From NCBI RefSeq assembly GCF_025147325.1, contig NZ_CP102262.1, forward strand, positions 2,046,001 to 2,110,000: DNA of 64,000 nt. Direction: 5' to 3'. Source of the DNA: Bacteroides stercoris ATCC 43183. GTDB taxonomy: Bacteria; Bacteroidota; Bacteroidia; Bacteroidales; Bacteroidaceae. Both the position numbers and the translations under genes were made by a program. Of the stretch, positions 15,645 through 25,603 are shown piece by piece; position 1 is the stretch's first letter; each line of letters starts with the position of its first letter. Under the pieces are notes generated by a model. It saw only the letters and a list, made by a program, of their open reading frames with translations. It searched no databases and was not told where the DNA came from.

Positions 15645-17687
15645 ATGGAAATAATTCCTAATAAAATCATTGTTTTTGGTGGTAACCATCATAATACACT
15701 AGGAGTAATTCGAAGTTTAGGGGAAGCAGGGATAACTCCAATACTTATCTTACACGGAACCAATCATAGTTTTGTTGCACAAAGCAAATACATAAGCCAA
15801 ACCTATTATGTATCTAATGAAGAAGAGGGTGTAAAACTTCTTATAGAAAAATACACGAAAGAAAATTCTAAACCTATCATTATTTGTTGTAGTGATGGAG
15901 CATCCTCATGTATAGACAAAAATTATAATAACTTAAGCCCTCATTTTATCTTTCCCAATGCAGAGGAAGAAGGACGCATCACCTTACTAATGGATAAGGA
16001 AAAGATGAGACTATTGGCAGAGAAATATAATTTGAAAACTCCTCAAACATGGATTATCAGTAAAAGGAATCCTATTCCCAATAATCTCCACTACCCTTGT
16101 ATCATTAAGCCTTTATTAAGCATAGAAGGATCAAAAACTGATATCCATATTTGCTATAATAGTTCAGATTTAAATCAAATAATAAAAGTTGTTCACGCAC
16201 CAATTATTCAGGTGCAAGAATACATAGACAAAGATTACGAATTCCAATTTATAGGATGCCGCATAAAAAACAAGAATGAAGAACATATTATCATTCCTGG
16301 AGTATCTCAGATAATAAGAAGTTCTTCTGTTTCAAATACAGGATTCTTAAAATTTAGACCTATCAATAGCCAAGAAAATATCGAAATAGCAAAAGTTAAA
16401 GAATTTATTCGAGCAACAAAATACATAGGACTTTTCAGTGTAGAGTTTATAAAATCCAAACATGGTTGTAACTATTTTATGGAAATAAATTTCAGAAACG
16501 ATGGAAATGCTTATGCTTTAACTGGAGCTGGTTATAATCTTCCTTACATATGGTGTAAAGGTATGACTGATAATTCAATAGAAGAGGGAAAATATGTTGC
16601 GAAAAAAGAAATACTAGTAATTCCGGAACTTATTGACTTTTTTCAAAGTGTACTCACTCATAAAATTTCTTTTATTCATTGGATAAAAGATGTTATAAAA
16701 TCACACACATATCTTCTATACAACAAAAAGGACTCTGAACCTTTTTATGATGAATTAAAATACTATATGCAACGAGCATTAAATAAAGTCAAACGAAATT
16801 CTTTAGATGTATCTTGGAATATTGGTTTTGTTGATATTAATCAAGACTTTTTAGATAAGTCCACTTGGGATATTCATTGGATGAAACATAACTATAAAAA
16901 TCGATGGTTTGCAGATCCATTTATCCTAAAAGTTACTAACGATGACATTATTGTTCTTGTTGAAGAATTCTATGATCCTATCCACCGGGGAAGGATTTCT
17001 AAACTGACAATTGACAAACAAACTTATGAGTTAAAAAAGATAGATGTAATTTTAGAGTTAAACAGCCATTTGTCTTTTCCTGCAATATTTAGAAAAGATG
17101 ATAAAATATATATTTACCCCGAAAATTCAGCAGAAGGGCATTTGGTTATTTATGAATTTGACGAGAAAGACAATAACTTTAAACCACATAAAATATTACA
17201 TGATGAGCCTTTAACTGATGCTTCTTTAGAAACTTGCTTTAACAGTTTTCATTTATTTACAACCAAACTCCCCGTGCAAAACGGGAATCAACTATTCATT
17301 TATCAATCAGAAAAATGGGATGGAGAATATCATCCTATTCAAACCATGGAATTTCCTTCCAATACGGGTAGAAATGCCGGTTCCCTATTCAGGTTAAATG
17401 GTAAAATCATACGACCTGCACAAGATTGCAATGGGGCATATGGAAAAGGATTGGTGTTTTATGAAATATCCTATACAGAGGGAACTTTTGAAATGAAGGA
17501 GCTAAAACGTATGTATCCTCAACACACAATTTATGATCAAGGAATGCATACTTTCAATGTCTATGATAATCTTGCCGTAATCGATGGAAGAAAATTCCGT
17601 AAGCCATTCATAAGTAAATCGTTATTGGCTATTAATAAGTTCATAAAAAAATCAAATGAAAAAAATTCCTATCGTTTTCAGTATTGA
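15645..17687 (+). CDS. ATP-grasp enzyme fused to a beta-propeller (GINT1_N-like) domain
   Basis: A 680-residue cytoplasmic protein. Residues 1-375 form a pre-ATP-grasp plus ATP-grasp module of the carbamoyl-phosphate-synthase-like type: IIVFGGNHHNTLGVIRSLGE at the start, IIKPLLSIEGSK, IQVQEYI, and FMEINFRNDGNA for the metal site. From about 389 to the end (WNIGFVDI, RWFADPFI, LVEEFYDP, SFPAIF, NAGSLFR, RPAQDC, DQGMHTF) the pattern matches the five-bladed propeller domain seen next to formyl- or glycosyl-transferases, named in Pfam after the plant inositol-phosphoceramide glucosaminyltransferase N-terminus. The start at MEIIPNKII is chosen because the longer frame overlaps wzx by 178 bases. 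It probably modifies a sugar, perhaps by amide ligation of an amino acid, but the substrate is unknown. Confidence 0.75.
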   Translation: MEIIPNKIIVFGGNHHNTLGVIRSLGEAGITPILILHGTNHSFVAQSKYISQTYYVSNEEEGVKLLIEKYTKENSKPIIICCSDGASSCIDKNYNNLSPHFIFPNAEEEGRITLLMDKEKMRLLAEKYNLKTPQTWIISKRNPIPNNLHYPCIIKPLLSIEGSKTDIHICYNSSDLNQIIKVVHAPIIQVQEYIDKDYEFQFIGCRIKNKNEEHIIIPGVSQIIRSSSVSNTGFLKFRPINSQENIEIAKVKEFIRATKYIGLFSVEFIKSKHGCNYFMEINFRNDGNAYALTGAGYNLPYIWCKGMTDNSIEEGKYVAKKEILVIPELIDFFQSVLTHKISFIHWIKDVIKSHTYLLYNKKDSEPFYDELKYYMQRALNKVKRNSLDVSWNIGFVDINQDFLDKSTWDIHWMKHNYKNRWFADPFILKVTNDDIIVLVEEFYDPIHRGRISKLTIDKQTYELKKIDVILELNSHLSFPAIFRKDDKIYIYPENSAEGHLVIYEFDEKDNNFKPHKILHDEPLTDASLETCFNSFHLFTTKLPVQNGNQLFIYQSEKWDGEYHPIQTMEFPSNTGRNAGSLFRLNGKIIRPAQDCNGAYGKGLVFYEISYTEGTFEMKELKRMYPQHTIYDQGMHTFNVYDNLAVIDGRKFRKPFISKSLLAINKFIKKSNEKNSYRFQY

Positions 17688-18576
17688 CCATAATTATGTT
17701 ATGCAGGCTGGAGTATGTATTTTGTCTCTACTAATGAATTCTGATGAGAAGGAATATTATGACATTTATATACTAAGCGCAGCGGATATAACAGAACATG
17801 ATAAAGAACTGTTAAATAAAACAATTTTTGCATACAAAGCTGACATTAATTTTATAGAAATAGACGACAGATTTGATAATGCTTTCGAGATTCGCAATAT
17901 TTCTAAAGCTGCTTATTTCAGACTGCTTATTCCAGATTTAATACCTCAATATGATAAAATTATTTATTCTGATGTAGATGTTATTTTTCAATCCGGACTA
18001 CAAGAAGTTTTAGATACAGATTTAAAAGATAATTATTTTGGTGGTATTAAGGCGATAGGTGCAGAAAGTATAAAAGATTATATTATACAATTAGGGTTGA
18101 ATATCCATGGTTATATTAATTCTGGATTTTTATTAATAAACGCGAAACTCCAGCGAGAAAAACAGCTTTTCAATAAAATCCAAGAATATTTGACAAAAAA
18201 ATTTCAATTTCAAGATCAAGATATTATAAATATAGTCTGTAAGAACCGTTTAACTTTTCTCCCATTAAAATATTGCTTTACTCAAAAAAGCTATGAATTA
18301 TATTACACAAACCCGAAACGTTTGTTTAGTGTTTTTTCTCCAAAAGAAGTAGAAGAAGCTTTTACTGAAGGTATCATACATTATGAAGGAACTAATAAGC
18401 CATGGAATGGCTTTTGTTATCGATACGATAATTGGTGGAGATACTATAAAAAGTCTGTTTTTTACAGCGAAGAGATGCATTTCCAAACAGCCTATAAAAT
18501 ACAGTACCCAACGTGGACATTAAAAAAAATTCTCCGATTATTAAGAAATTTCATTCGAGGAGATTATAAGCAATGA
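17656..18576 (+). CDS. Glycosyltransferase family 8
   Basis: A 306-residue GT-A retaining glycosyltransferase of the LgtC/galactosyltransferase type. The opening IVFSIDHNYVMQAGVCILSL is the GT8 nucleotide-sugar entry, SDVDVIF (about residues 103-109) holds the DxD metal motif, and a later stretch with the HYEG and KPW signals matches the family end. It begins 32 bases inside the previous gene, so translation is probably coupled. Donor and acceptor sugars cannot be deduced. Confidence 0.9.
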   Translation: MKKIPIVFSIDHNYVMQAGVCILSLLMNSDEKEYYDIYILSAADITEHDKELLNKTIFAYKADINFIEIDDRFDNAFEIRNISKAAYFRLLIPDLIPQYDKIIYSDVDVIFQSGLQEVLDTDLKDNYFGGIKAIGAESIKDYIIQLGLNIHGYINSGFLLINAKLQREKQLFNKIQEYLTKKFQFQDQDIINIVCKNRLTFLPLKYCFTQKSYELYYTNPKRLFSVFSPKEVEEAFTEGIIHYEGTNKPWNGFCYRYDNWWRYYKKSVFYSEEMHFQTAYKIQYPTWTLKKILRLLRNFIRGDYKQ

Positions 18577-19088
18577 ACATCAAAACATTTATCAGAAAGA
18601 TTATACATAAATATCTCTATCATGTAGATGGAGCAAGAGCTGCACGTTTTTTAGGTGTCAAAATAGGTAATCAATGCAGGCTGATACATTGCACATTTAG
18701 TTCTGAACCCTACCTTGTAGAAATAGGCAATCATGTTTCTGCCACACGTACACATTTTGAAACTCATGATGGAGGAATATGGGTTTTTAGAGAGCAACAC
18801 CCTGATTGGGATAAAATAGCTCCAATCAAAATTGGAAACAACGTATATATAGGGGAAGGGTGTATTATACTACCTGGGGTACATATAGGAAACAATGTAA
18901 TTGTTGGGGCAAGAAGTGTAGTGACAAAAAACATACCCGATAATTCAGTAGTCGTAGGAAGTCCGGCAAGAGTTTTAAAAAGTATTGATGAATATTTTGA
19001 TAAAGTTCAACATAGCGTATATCCAACAAAACAATTATCATCATCCCAAAAGAAAGAATATTATTCTCAACTATTTTTACAAAAGTAA
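18573..19088 (+). CDS. Hexapeptide-repeat acyltransferase
   Basis: A 171-residue left-handed beta-helix acetyltransferase of the WcaF/maltose O-acetyltransferase type, probably O-acetylating a capsule sugar. Isoleucine-rich hexapeptides run from IKIGNNVYIGEGCIILPGV to PDNSVVVGSPARVLK. The catalytic His is probably in the FETHDGG region. It overlaps the GT8 gene by four bases (ATGA), indicating coupling. Confidence 0.88.
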   Translation: MNIKTFIRKIIHKYLYHVDGARAARFLGVKIGNQCRLIHCTFSSEPYLVEIGNHVSATRTHFETHDGGIWVFREQHPDWDKIAPIKIGNNVYIGEGCIILPGVHIGNNVIVGARSVVTKNIPDNSVVVGSPARVLKSIDEYFDKVQHSVYPTKQLSSSQKKEYYSQLFLQK

Positions 19089-19093
19089 TCCGA

Positions 19094-20209
19094 ATGAAAA
19101 AAATATTATTTGTTTCTACGACTTTAGGAAATGGAGGCGCAGAACGAATCATATCCTATCTGCTTAATGAATTTGCAAAAGACCAAAATAAACAAATCAT
19201 CTTGTTGCTACTAAAAAAGGAAGGAAACACTTATCTCAGTTATGTTTCTGCTAACGTAAAAGTAATAAACTTAAATATAAAAAACAGAATACGCTATTCA
19301 ATATACTCCATCATAAAACAGATTATTTCTATACGTCCTAACATATGTTATGTAGGATTGGACAAACTGAATATTATGCTTGCTTTTTTTATTCCTTTCA
19401 TGAAACTATGGAAAATAAGATTCATCGTAAGAGAAACTAATGTATTAAGCCAGCAGTATAATTTTCATAACCCATTCATTAAGTTATCTTACAAGGTTTT
19501 CTATAATCAATATGACAGTATCATAGCGCAATCTATTGACATGAAGAATGATTTAATCAACATATGGAAAATCAATCGACAAAAGATCAATCTTATTAAC
19601 AATCCGATAAATATCAATGCAATCATTGCGAAGAGTGTAGAAGCATCTAAATACAAGCTCAATAAAGAAGAAAGAAAAATAAATTTTGTTGCTATCGGAA
19701 GATTGGAGCATCAGAAAGGATATGATATACTTTTGAAACGAATGGCAGAACTAAATCCAAAGATTCCTTTCCGACTCTACATCTTAGGAGGAGGAGCTTT
19801 ATTGAATAAAATAACTGAGATGATTAAACTATTAAATCTTGAAAGTTCTGTACAGCTTTTGGGGTTTCAAAGCAATCCCTATAGTATATTAAAAGAATCC
19901 GATGGAATCATATTAAGCTCTAGACATGAAGGTTTCCCTAATGTCTTGTTAGAAGCCAACGCCTTGGGAATCCCCATTTTTAGCAACCAATGCCCTGGTG
20001 GTATAAATGAAATCATCATTGAAGGTATAAATGGAATCTCATGTAACTTTGAATCAGAAACCTCTTTCCAGAACGGATTGGAAAAATTCTTATCAACCAA
20101 TTTTGATGCAGAGAAAATAAGACTAATGACCCAAAAAAGATACGACATTTCGGTTATTTTACCCAAATATAGATCTGTTTTTTATCAAGTAGGTAACAAA
20201 GCAATATGA
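19094..20209 (+). CDS. Glycosyltransferase family 4
   Basis: A 371-residue GT-B glycosyltransferase. Its N-terminus (FVSTTLGNGGAERIISYLL) is the acceptor-side glycine loop. The C-terminal GRLEHQKGYDILL and SRHEGFPNVLLEANALG carry the usual donor-binding EX7E pattern. It probably adds one hexose or N-acetylhexosamine to the lipid-linked unit. Very AT-rich like its neighbours. Confidence 0.9.
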   Translation: MKKILFVSTTLGNGGAERIISYLLNEFAKDQNKQIILLLLKKEGNTYLSYVSANVKVINLNIKNRIRYSIYSIIKQIISIRPNICYVGLDKLNIMLAFFIPFMKLWKIRFIVRETNVLSQQYNFHNPFIKLSYKVFYNQYDSIIAQSIDMKNDLINIWKINRQKINLINNPININAIIAKSVEASKYKLNKEERKINFVAIGRLEHQKGYDILLKRMAELNPKIPFRLYILGGGALLNKITEMIKLLNLESSVQLLGFQSNPYSILKESDGIILSSRHEGFPNVLLEANALGIPIFSNQCPGGINEIIIEGINGISCNFESETSFQNGLEKFLSTNFDAEKIRLMTQKRYDISVILPKYRSVFYQVGNKAI

Positions 20210-21288
20210 TTTATTTTGTTATAACAAGTTTATCTCTTTTTACAGCTGTATGGTCTGTTGACAAGCATTCCAATAAAACATATCTTACATTTTGTATTGT
20301 TACCGCAACATGTATTCTGACCTTATTTGCAGGATTTCGCCAAATAGGATTGGATTTTGACTCTTATTTGGATCATTTTAAGGTTGTTCCTTCTATATTT
20401 CAATATACATGGACAGACAAGTCAATGGAAATAGGCTACGAAATAAGCGTCAGTTTATGTAAAACAATATATAACTCTTTTCATTTCTTTCTTGTTACAT
20501 TTAGTTTTGTTACTATATTGTTAGCTTTTACCTTATTTAAACGCTATTCTCCCTATGTTTTATTATCGTTCTTCATGTTTTTTGCTTATGCCTTTTACCT
20601 TCAGGTCATGGGACAAATGCGTCAACCTTTTGCTATTATAGTAACTCTTTTGGGATTAATTCCACTTTTGCAGAAAAAGCGTGTGATATTAGCTTTTTTA
20701 TGGATAACTATTGTAGGTTTTTTCTTCCATAAATCCATGTTGCTTTTAGCTATTCCTATATTTATGGCTAATTGGGATTTTAATAAAAAGACAATTTTCT
20801 GTTTTTCAACTATTGCGCTCGCTTTTTATATAGCATCTCCCATGTTGTCTGAAATAATTATACAGCTTATTCCTCAAAATTTTTATTTATCTGAAGCATT
20901 AACCGCATATTTAAGTTATAAATCGATGGCTGTCAGTTTTTCAATGGGAATGATTGAACGTGCAGGAATGTCTTTTCTGTTGTTTTACTATGCTTTTAAA
21001 TACAATATTTACCACCAAGAGCAAATACTGAGATTATGTATCAATCTGTATTTCATTGGGACATGCATGTATTTTGCCTTAATTACCATGTCGGCTGATT
21101 TTGCATCCAGAGGAACAATAGCCTTAGTTTATCCTCTCTTTATTGCATTGCCGTTCTTGTTAAAGCATGTAAACTTGAAAGACAAATACATAATACTGAC
21201 CATTATTTGTGCATGGGGAATCTACCTATCACTGAATATACTAAATGATGCAAGTGAATATATTCCATACAAATCCATTTTATTTTAA
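20206..21288 (+). CDS. wzy: EpsG/Wzy-type polysaccharide polymerase
   Basis: A 360-residue integral membrane protein with about ten hydrophobic segments and the EpsG-family signature FAGFRQIGLDFDSYLDHF around residues 45-63, plus GQMRQPFAI near 140. Such proteins polymerise lipid-linked repeat units in the periplasmic face of the inner membrane. It overlaps the GT4 gene by four bases. The polymerase role is by family and because no other candidate is in the locus. Confidence 0.85.
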   Translation: MIYFVITSLSLFTAVWSVDKHSNKTYLTFCIVTATCILTLFAGFRQIGLDFDSYLDHFKVVPSIFQYTWTDKSMEIGYEISVSLCKTIYNSFHFFLVTFSFVTILLAFTLFKRYSPYVLLSFFMFFAYAFYLQVMGQMRQPFAIIVTLLGLIPLLQKKRVILAFLWITIVGFFFHKSMLLLAIPIFMANWDFNKKTIFCFSTIALAFYIASPMLSEIIIQLIPQNFYLSEALTAYLSYKSMAVSFSMGMIERAGMSFLLFYYAFKYNIYHQEQILRLCINLYFIGTCMYFALITMSADFASRGTIALVYPLFIALPFLLKHVNLKDKYIILTIICAWGIYLSLNILNDASEYIPYKSILF

Positions 21289-21294
21289 TGTAAA

Positions 21295-22290
21295 ATGAAA
21301 AACAAAGATTTTATTTCTGTTTTATTACCTTTATACAATGAACCTGAAAATCTTGCCAGAAAAGCTATTGATTCTATCATAGAGCAAACTTATGATAGGT
21401 TAGAGATTATACTATTATTGGATAATCCCACCAATGAGATACTAAAGAACCTATTAACCGAATATTCCCAAAAAGACAAACGGATTATTTCTGTTATAAA
21501 TGAACAAAATAAAGGATTACCGGATACGCTAAACAGAGGTATTGATATTGCAACCGGTAGTTTCATAGCTCGCATGGATGGAGACGATATTTCAGCTCAT
21601 GACAGATTAGAAAAACAATTAAATTATTTATATCTACATCCTGAAATAGACTTATTGGGAACTGATGCTTTTGTCATTAATGAAGAGGGAGAATTGATTG
21701 GTGAATACCATAAACTATCAACGGATTTTTCACAAAAAATGATGTTGCGCTATATCACAATCAATTTAATTCATCCCACTTGGTTCGGGAAATGTGAATT
21801 ATTTAAAAAATGCAGATACAGAAACTTTACCCATTGCGAGGATTACGATTTCATGATAAGAGCCTATGCATTGGGATACCACTTTCACAATTTAAAAGAA
21901 AAATTGTTTTACGTTAGAATCCAGCAAACTAGTTTGCGTTCTGTTTCAAGAAAATATGCTTATGAACAATATATAAATACATTAAGAGTAAAAAAACAAT
22001 TCAAGGAATTTAGACAAAAGCATTTGAAAGTCTATCCTAATTTACCAGAACTTATTTATGACTTAAATGATAAAAAAAAATATCAATCAACCATATCACT
22101 TCTTAACGATCTTAGAGAATCTTTCTTCCAGAAAAGAATTAAGAATTTCATCTCCATCTTTATAAAGATTGCACGAAAGGACTTCAGACCATTAGAGTTC
22201 AGGCTAAAAGTATTCATCTTATCAAAGCTACTGACTATTGCAGAAAAAATAAAAATAGCAAATCTCCTATCTAAATACATTATATCATGA
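21295..22290 (+). CDS. Glycosyltransferase family 2
   Basis: A 331-residue inverting GT-A glycosyltransferase. The opening SVLLPLYNEPENLARKAIDS and the metal site ARMDGDDISAHDRLEKQ (about residues 91-107) are diagnostic. The C-terminal third is basic and may associate with the membrane. It sits six bases after the polymerase gene. Confidence 0.9.
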   Translation: MKNKDFISVLLPLYNEPENLARKAIDSIIEQTYDRLEIILLLDNPTNEILKNLLTEYSQKDKRIISVINEQNKGLPDTLNRGIDIATGSFIARMDGDDISAHDRLEKQLNYLYLHPEIDLLGTDAFVINEEGELIGEYHKLSTDFSQKMMLRYITINLIHPTWFGKCELFKKCRYRNFTHCEDYDFMIRAYALGYHFHNLKEKLFYVRIQQTSLRSVSRKYAYEQYINTLRVKKQFKEFRQKHLKVYPNLPELIYDLNDKKKYQSTISLLNDLRESFFQKRIKNFISIFIKIARKDFRPLEFRLKVFILSKLLTIAEKIKIANLLSKYIIS

Positions 22291-23339
22291 AAATATTAGT
22301 GACAGGTGCAGCTGGTTTCATTGGTAGTTATGTTTCCAAACATTTATTGGCATATGGAAACGAAGTAATAGGTTTGGATAACATAAATGACTATTACGAT
22401 ATCAATCTTAAATATGGCCGTTTGGCTGAATTGGGAATCGAAAAAGAGAATATAGGTTGGTATAAATTCACCTCAAGTACGACTTTTTCTAATTTCCGGT
22501 TCATCCGAATGAATTTAGAAGATACTCAAGCAATGCAAATGCTTTTTGCTAATGAGGGATTTGAGTGTGTATGTAATTTAGCCGCACAAGCAGGAGTACG
22601 CTATTCAATACAGAACCCTTATGCTTATATAGAAAGCAACGTAGATGGTTTCTTGAATGTTTTAGAGGGTTGCCGCCATAATAAAGTAAGACATTTTGTT
22701 TATGCCAGTTCAAGCAGCGTGTATGGACTAAATGGGAAAGTACCATTTTCAGAAGATGACAGCATTGCCCATCCGGTAAGCTTATATGCCGCTTCAAAAA
22801 AATCAAATGAACTTATGGCTCATGCATATAGTCATCTATATAATATTCCTTCAACCGGTTTACGTTTCTTTACCGTTTATGGACCATGGGGACGTCCTGA
22901 TATGTCACCTTTCTTATTTGCAGATGCCATTTTAAATCACCGTCCCATTAAAGTCTTCAATAATGGAGATATGCTACGTGATTTTACTTATATTGACGAC
23001 ATTGTAGAAGGTGTTTTAAAAGTCATTACTCATATTCCTACAGCTGACGCAACATGGAATCCGGAATCTCCATCTCCAGCTTCTTCATCAGCTCCCTATA
23101 AAATATACAATATCGGTAATTCTCAACCCGTTAAACTGATGGATTTTATTCAAGCTATCGAAAACGCTATCGGAGAGGAAGCCGATAAAATCTATTTGCC
23201 CATGCAGCCGGGAGATGTGTATCAAACTTATGCTGACACTTCGCGATTAGAAAATGAATTAGGTTTTAAACCACATAAGGATTTAAATGAAGGGGTCAAA
23301 GAAACCATTAGTTGGTATCGTAATTTTTATAAAATTTAA
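22287..23339 (+). CDS. UDP-glucuronate 4-epimerase-like NAD-dependent epimerase
   Basis: A 350-residue short-chain epimerase (CapI/WbpP-like branch) that interconverts UDP-glucuronate and UDP-galacturonate. Visible: TGAAGFIGSYVSKHLL for NAD binding, SSSSVYG and YAASK with the catalytic Tyr-Lys, and RFFTVYGPWGRPDMSPFLF typical of uronate epimerases. It overlaps the GT2 gene by four bases and precedes UDP-glucose dehydrogenase by 21 bases, so the two together would supply galacturonic acid for the capsule. GC rises here, toward the level of the genome. Confidence 0.88.
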   Translation: MKILVTGAAGFIGSYVSKHLLAYGNEVIGLDNINDYYDINLKYGRLAELGIEKENIGWYKFTSSTTFSNFRFIRMNLEDTQAMQMLFANEGFECVCNLAAQAGVRYSIQNPYAYIESNVDGFLNVLEGCRHNKVRHFVYASSSSVYGLNGKVPFSEDDSIAHPVSLYAASKKSNELMAHAYSHLYNIPSTGLRFFTVYGPWGRPDMSPFLFADAILNHRPIKVFNNGDMLRDFTYIDDIVEGVLKVITHIPTADATWNPESPSPASSSAPYKIYNIGNSQPVKLMDFIQAIENAIGEEADKIYLPMQPGDVYQTYADTSRLENELGFKPHKDLNEGVKETISWYRNFYKI

Positions 23340-23360
23340 ATCGTAAAATCTTTTATAATT

Positions 23361-24674
23361 ATGAATATAGCTATTGTAGGAACAGGATATGTTGGTCTTG
23401 TTTCAGGAACTTGTTTTGCAGAGATGGGAGTAAATGTAACTTGTATAGATGTCAATGAGGAAAAAATACAAGCACTTTTGAATGGAAATATTCCCATTTA
23501 TGAGCCAGGACTGGACGAAATGGTATTAAGAAATAATAAAGAAGGAAGATTACATTTCACCACAGATATAACAACATGTCTCAATGATGTAGATATTGTA
23601 TTCAGTGCTGTAGGTACTCCCCCTGATGAAGATGGAAGTGCTGATTTAAAATATGTGTTGGAAGTAGCTCGTACTGTAGGTAGAAACATGAATAAATATT
23701 TAGTCTTAGTAACAAAATCCACCGTTCCAGTAGGCACTGCAAAAAAAATAAAACAAGCAATTCAAGACGAATTAGATAAAAGAGGGGTATCTATTCCATT
23801 CGATGTGGCGAGTAATCCTGAATTTTTAAAGGAAGGAGCTGCCATTAAAGATTTTATGAGTCCGGATCGTGTAGTCATCGGAGTAGAATCGGAGAAAGCC
23901 AAAGAGATGATGACACGTCTATATCGTCCGATGATGTTAAATAACTTCCGAGTTATCTTTACAGATATTCCTTCCGCAGAAATGATTAAATATGCAGCCA
24001 ATTCCATGCTTGCTACTCGTATCAGTTTTATGAATGACATAGCTAATCTATGTGAATTAGTAGGAGCTGATGTAAACATGGTACGCAAAGGTATTGGGGC
24101 AGATACACGCATAGGCAATAAATTTCTTTATCCTGGATGCGGATATGGAGGGTCCTGTTTCCCGAAAGATGTAAAGGCTTTAATTAAAACAGCTGAAAAG
24201 AACGGATATGATATGAGAGTCCTAAAAGCTGTAGAAGAGGTAAACGAAACTCAAAAAAGTATTTTATACAAAAAACTTTTGGAATATTATCAGAATGATT
24301 TAAAAGGTAAAAAAGTTGCGATTTGGGGCTTGGCTTTCAAGCCTGAAACAGATGATATGCGAGAAGCAACGGCATTGGTCATGATTCAAAAATTAATAGA
24401 AGCTGGTTGTAAAGTAAAAGTTTATGATCCTATTGCGATTAACGAATGCAAAAGGAGAATCGGTAATACTGTAGAATACGCAACAGATATGTATGATGCA
24501 GTTCTCAATGCAGACGCATTGCTATTGCTCACAGAATGGAAGCAATTCAGAATGCCCAGTTGGGGAGTTGTAAAAAAAACAATGAACCAAGCTGTTCTAA
24601 TTGATGGACGTAATATTTATGACGAACAAGATATGAAAGAAATCGGCTTTGATTATATGTGCATTGGAAAATAA
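23361..24674 (+). CDS. ugd: UDP-glucose 6-dehydrogenase
   Basis: A 437-residue NAD-dependent dehydrogenase oxidising UDP-glucose to UDP-glucuronate. The N-terminal GTGYVGLVSGTCFAEMG, the catalytic GCGYGGSCFPKD (about residues 257-268), and WGLAFKPETDDMREA in the C-terminal domain are all present, and the length is normal. It feeds the epimerase encoded just before. Confidence 0.95.
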   Translation: MNIAIVGTGYVGLVSGTCFAEMGVNVTCIDVNEEKIQALLNGNIPIYEPGLDEMVLRNNKEGRLHFTTDITTCLNDVDIVFSAVGTPPDEDGSADLKYVLEVARTVGRNMNKYLVLVTKSTVPVGTAKKIKQAIQDELDKRGVSIPFDVASNPEFLKEGAAIKDFMSPDRVVIGVESEKAKEMMTRLYRPMMLNNFRVIFTDIPSAEMIKYAANSMLATRISFMNDIANLCELVGADVNMVRKGIGADTRIGNKFLYPGCGYGGSCFPKDVKALIKTAEKNGYDMRVLKAVEEVNETQKSILYKKLLEYYQNDLKGKKVAIWGLAFKPETDDMREATALVMIQKLIEAGCKVKVYDPIAINECKRRIGNTVEYATDMYDAVLNADALLLLTEWKQFRMPSWGVVKKTMNQAVLIDGRNIYDEQDMKEIGFDYMCIGK

Positions 24675-24682
24675 CTTTTACA

Positions 24683-24751
24683 ATGAATAAGGAAGTATTA
24701 TATCCCCTTGCTATGATAGCAAACGAACAATACTATTTTTTATTATTTTAA
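24683..24751 (+). other. 22-codon open frame between ugd and the last glycosyltransferase
   Basis: ATG at 24683 opens a frame MNKEVLYPLAMIANEQYYFL and ends at TAA 24751, four bases before the next gene. It contains a small hairpin, TTGCTATGATAGCAA. It could be a tiny gene, a coupling peptide or chance; nothing else supports it. Confidence 0.2.
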
Positions 24752-24755
24752 TCTA

Positions 24756-25565
24756 ATGAATTTGTCTGTACTTCTTTCTGTTTACAACAAAGAGAATCCT
24801 AATTATTTAGTAAAAAGTTTAGATAGTATTTTTTCTCAAACTCAGTCTCCTGTTGAGGTTATTTTAGTAAAGGATGGTCCATTAAATAATGAACTTGATG
24901 GCATCATTGATTTATATGTATCGCAATATCCTAATTTGAAAGTTTTTCCATTAGTAACCAATCAAGGCTTGGGAAAAGCCTTAAATGAAGGTCTTAAACA
25001 TTGTTCTTATGACATTGTTGCCCGAATGGATACAGATGATATTGCTAAACCGGATCGTTTTGAGAAACAATTGGCTATTTTTGAAAAGTATTCGGATATA
25101 GACGTGGTTGGAGCTTGGATTGACGAATTTGAAGATGATATTTCGGAAGTAAAGTCTGTAAGAAAGTTACCGGAGCTACCTGATGATATTAGACAATTTG
25201 CAAAACGCCGTAATCCTATAAATCATCCGGTTGTAATGTTTCGAAAGAGCGCAGTATTGGCTGCCGGTGGATACCAACATTTCCCTTTATTTGAGGATTA
25301 CTATTTATGGATACGTATGTTGATGAATGGAGCTAAGTTTTATAATATTCAGGAAAGCTTGCTGTATTTCCGTTTTTCTCCGGAAATGTTTAAAAGAAGA
25401 GGGGGATGGAAATATATGATAAACGAATTGCATTTTCTGCAAATTATGAGACAAATGCATTTTATTTCTTTTTCTCAATTCATGCAAAACCTATTTGTCC
25501 GTTTCTCTATTAGGCTAATACCTAATTCTTTGCGGGCAATTATATATACGAAATTGATTAGATAG
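24756..25565 (+). CDS. Glycosyltransferase family 2
   Basis: A 269-residue GT2 enzyme. SVLLSVYNKENPNYLVKSLD at the start, ARMDTDDIAKPDRFEKQ (about residues 90-106) for the metal site, and an ED motif in FPLFEDYYLW mark the family. It is the last gene of the capsule locus; the following genes are on the opposite strand. No clear terminator follows. Confidence 0.9.
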   Translation: MNLSVLLSVYNKENPNYLVKSLDSIFSQTQSPVEVILVKDGPLNNELDGIIDLYVSQYPNLKVFPLVTNQGLGKALNEGLKHCSYDIVARMDTDDIAKPDRFEKQLAIFEKYSDIDVVGAWIDEFEDDISEVKSVRKLPELPDDIRQFAKRRNPINHPVVMFRKSAVLAAGGYQHFPLFEDYYLWIRMLMNGAKFYNIQESLLYFRFSPEMFKRRGGWKYMINELHFLQIMRQMHFISFSQFMQNLFVRFSIRLIPNSLRAIIYTKLIR

Positions 25566-25603
25566 ATACTGCATGAATGATTCCTTTATAGCCTGGTTGA
25601 TTT

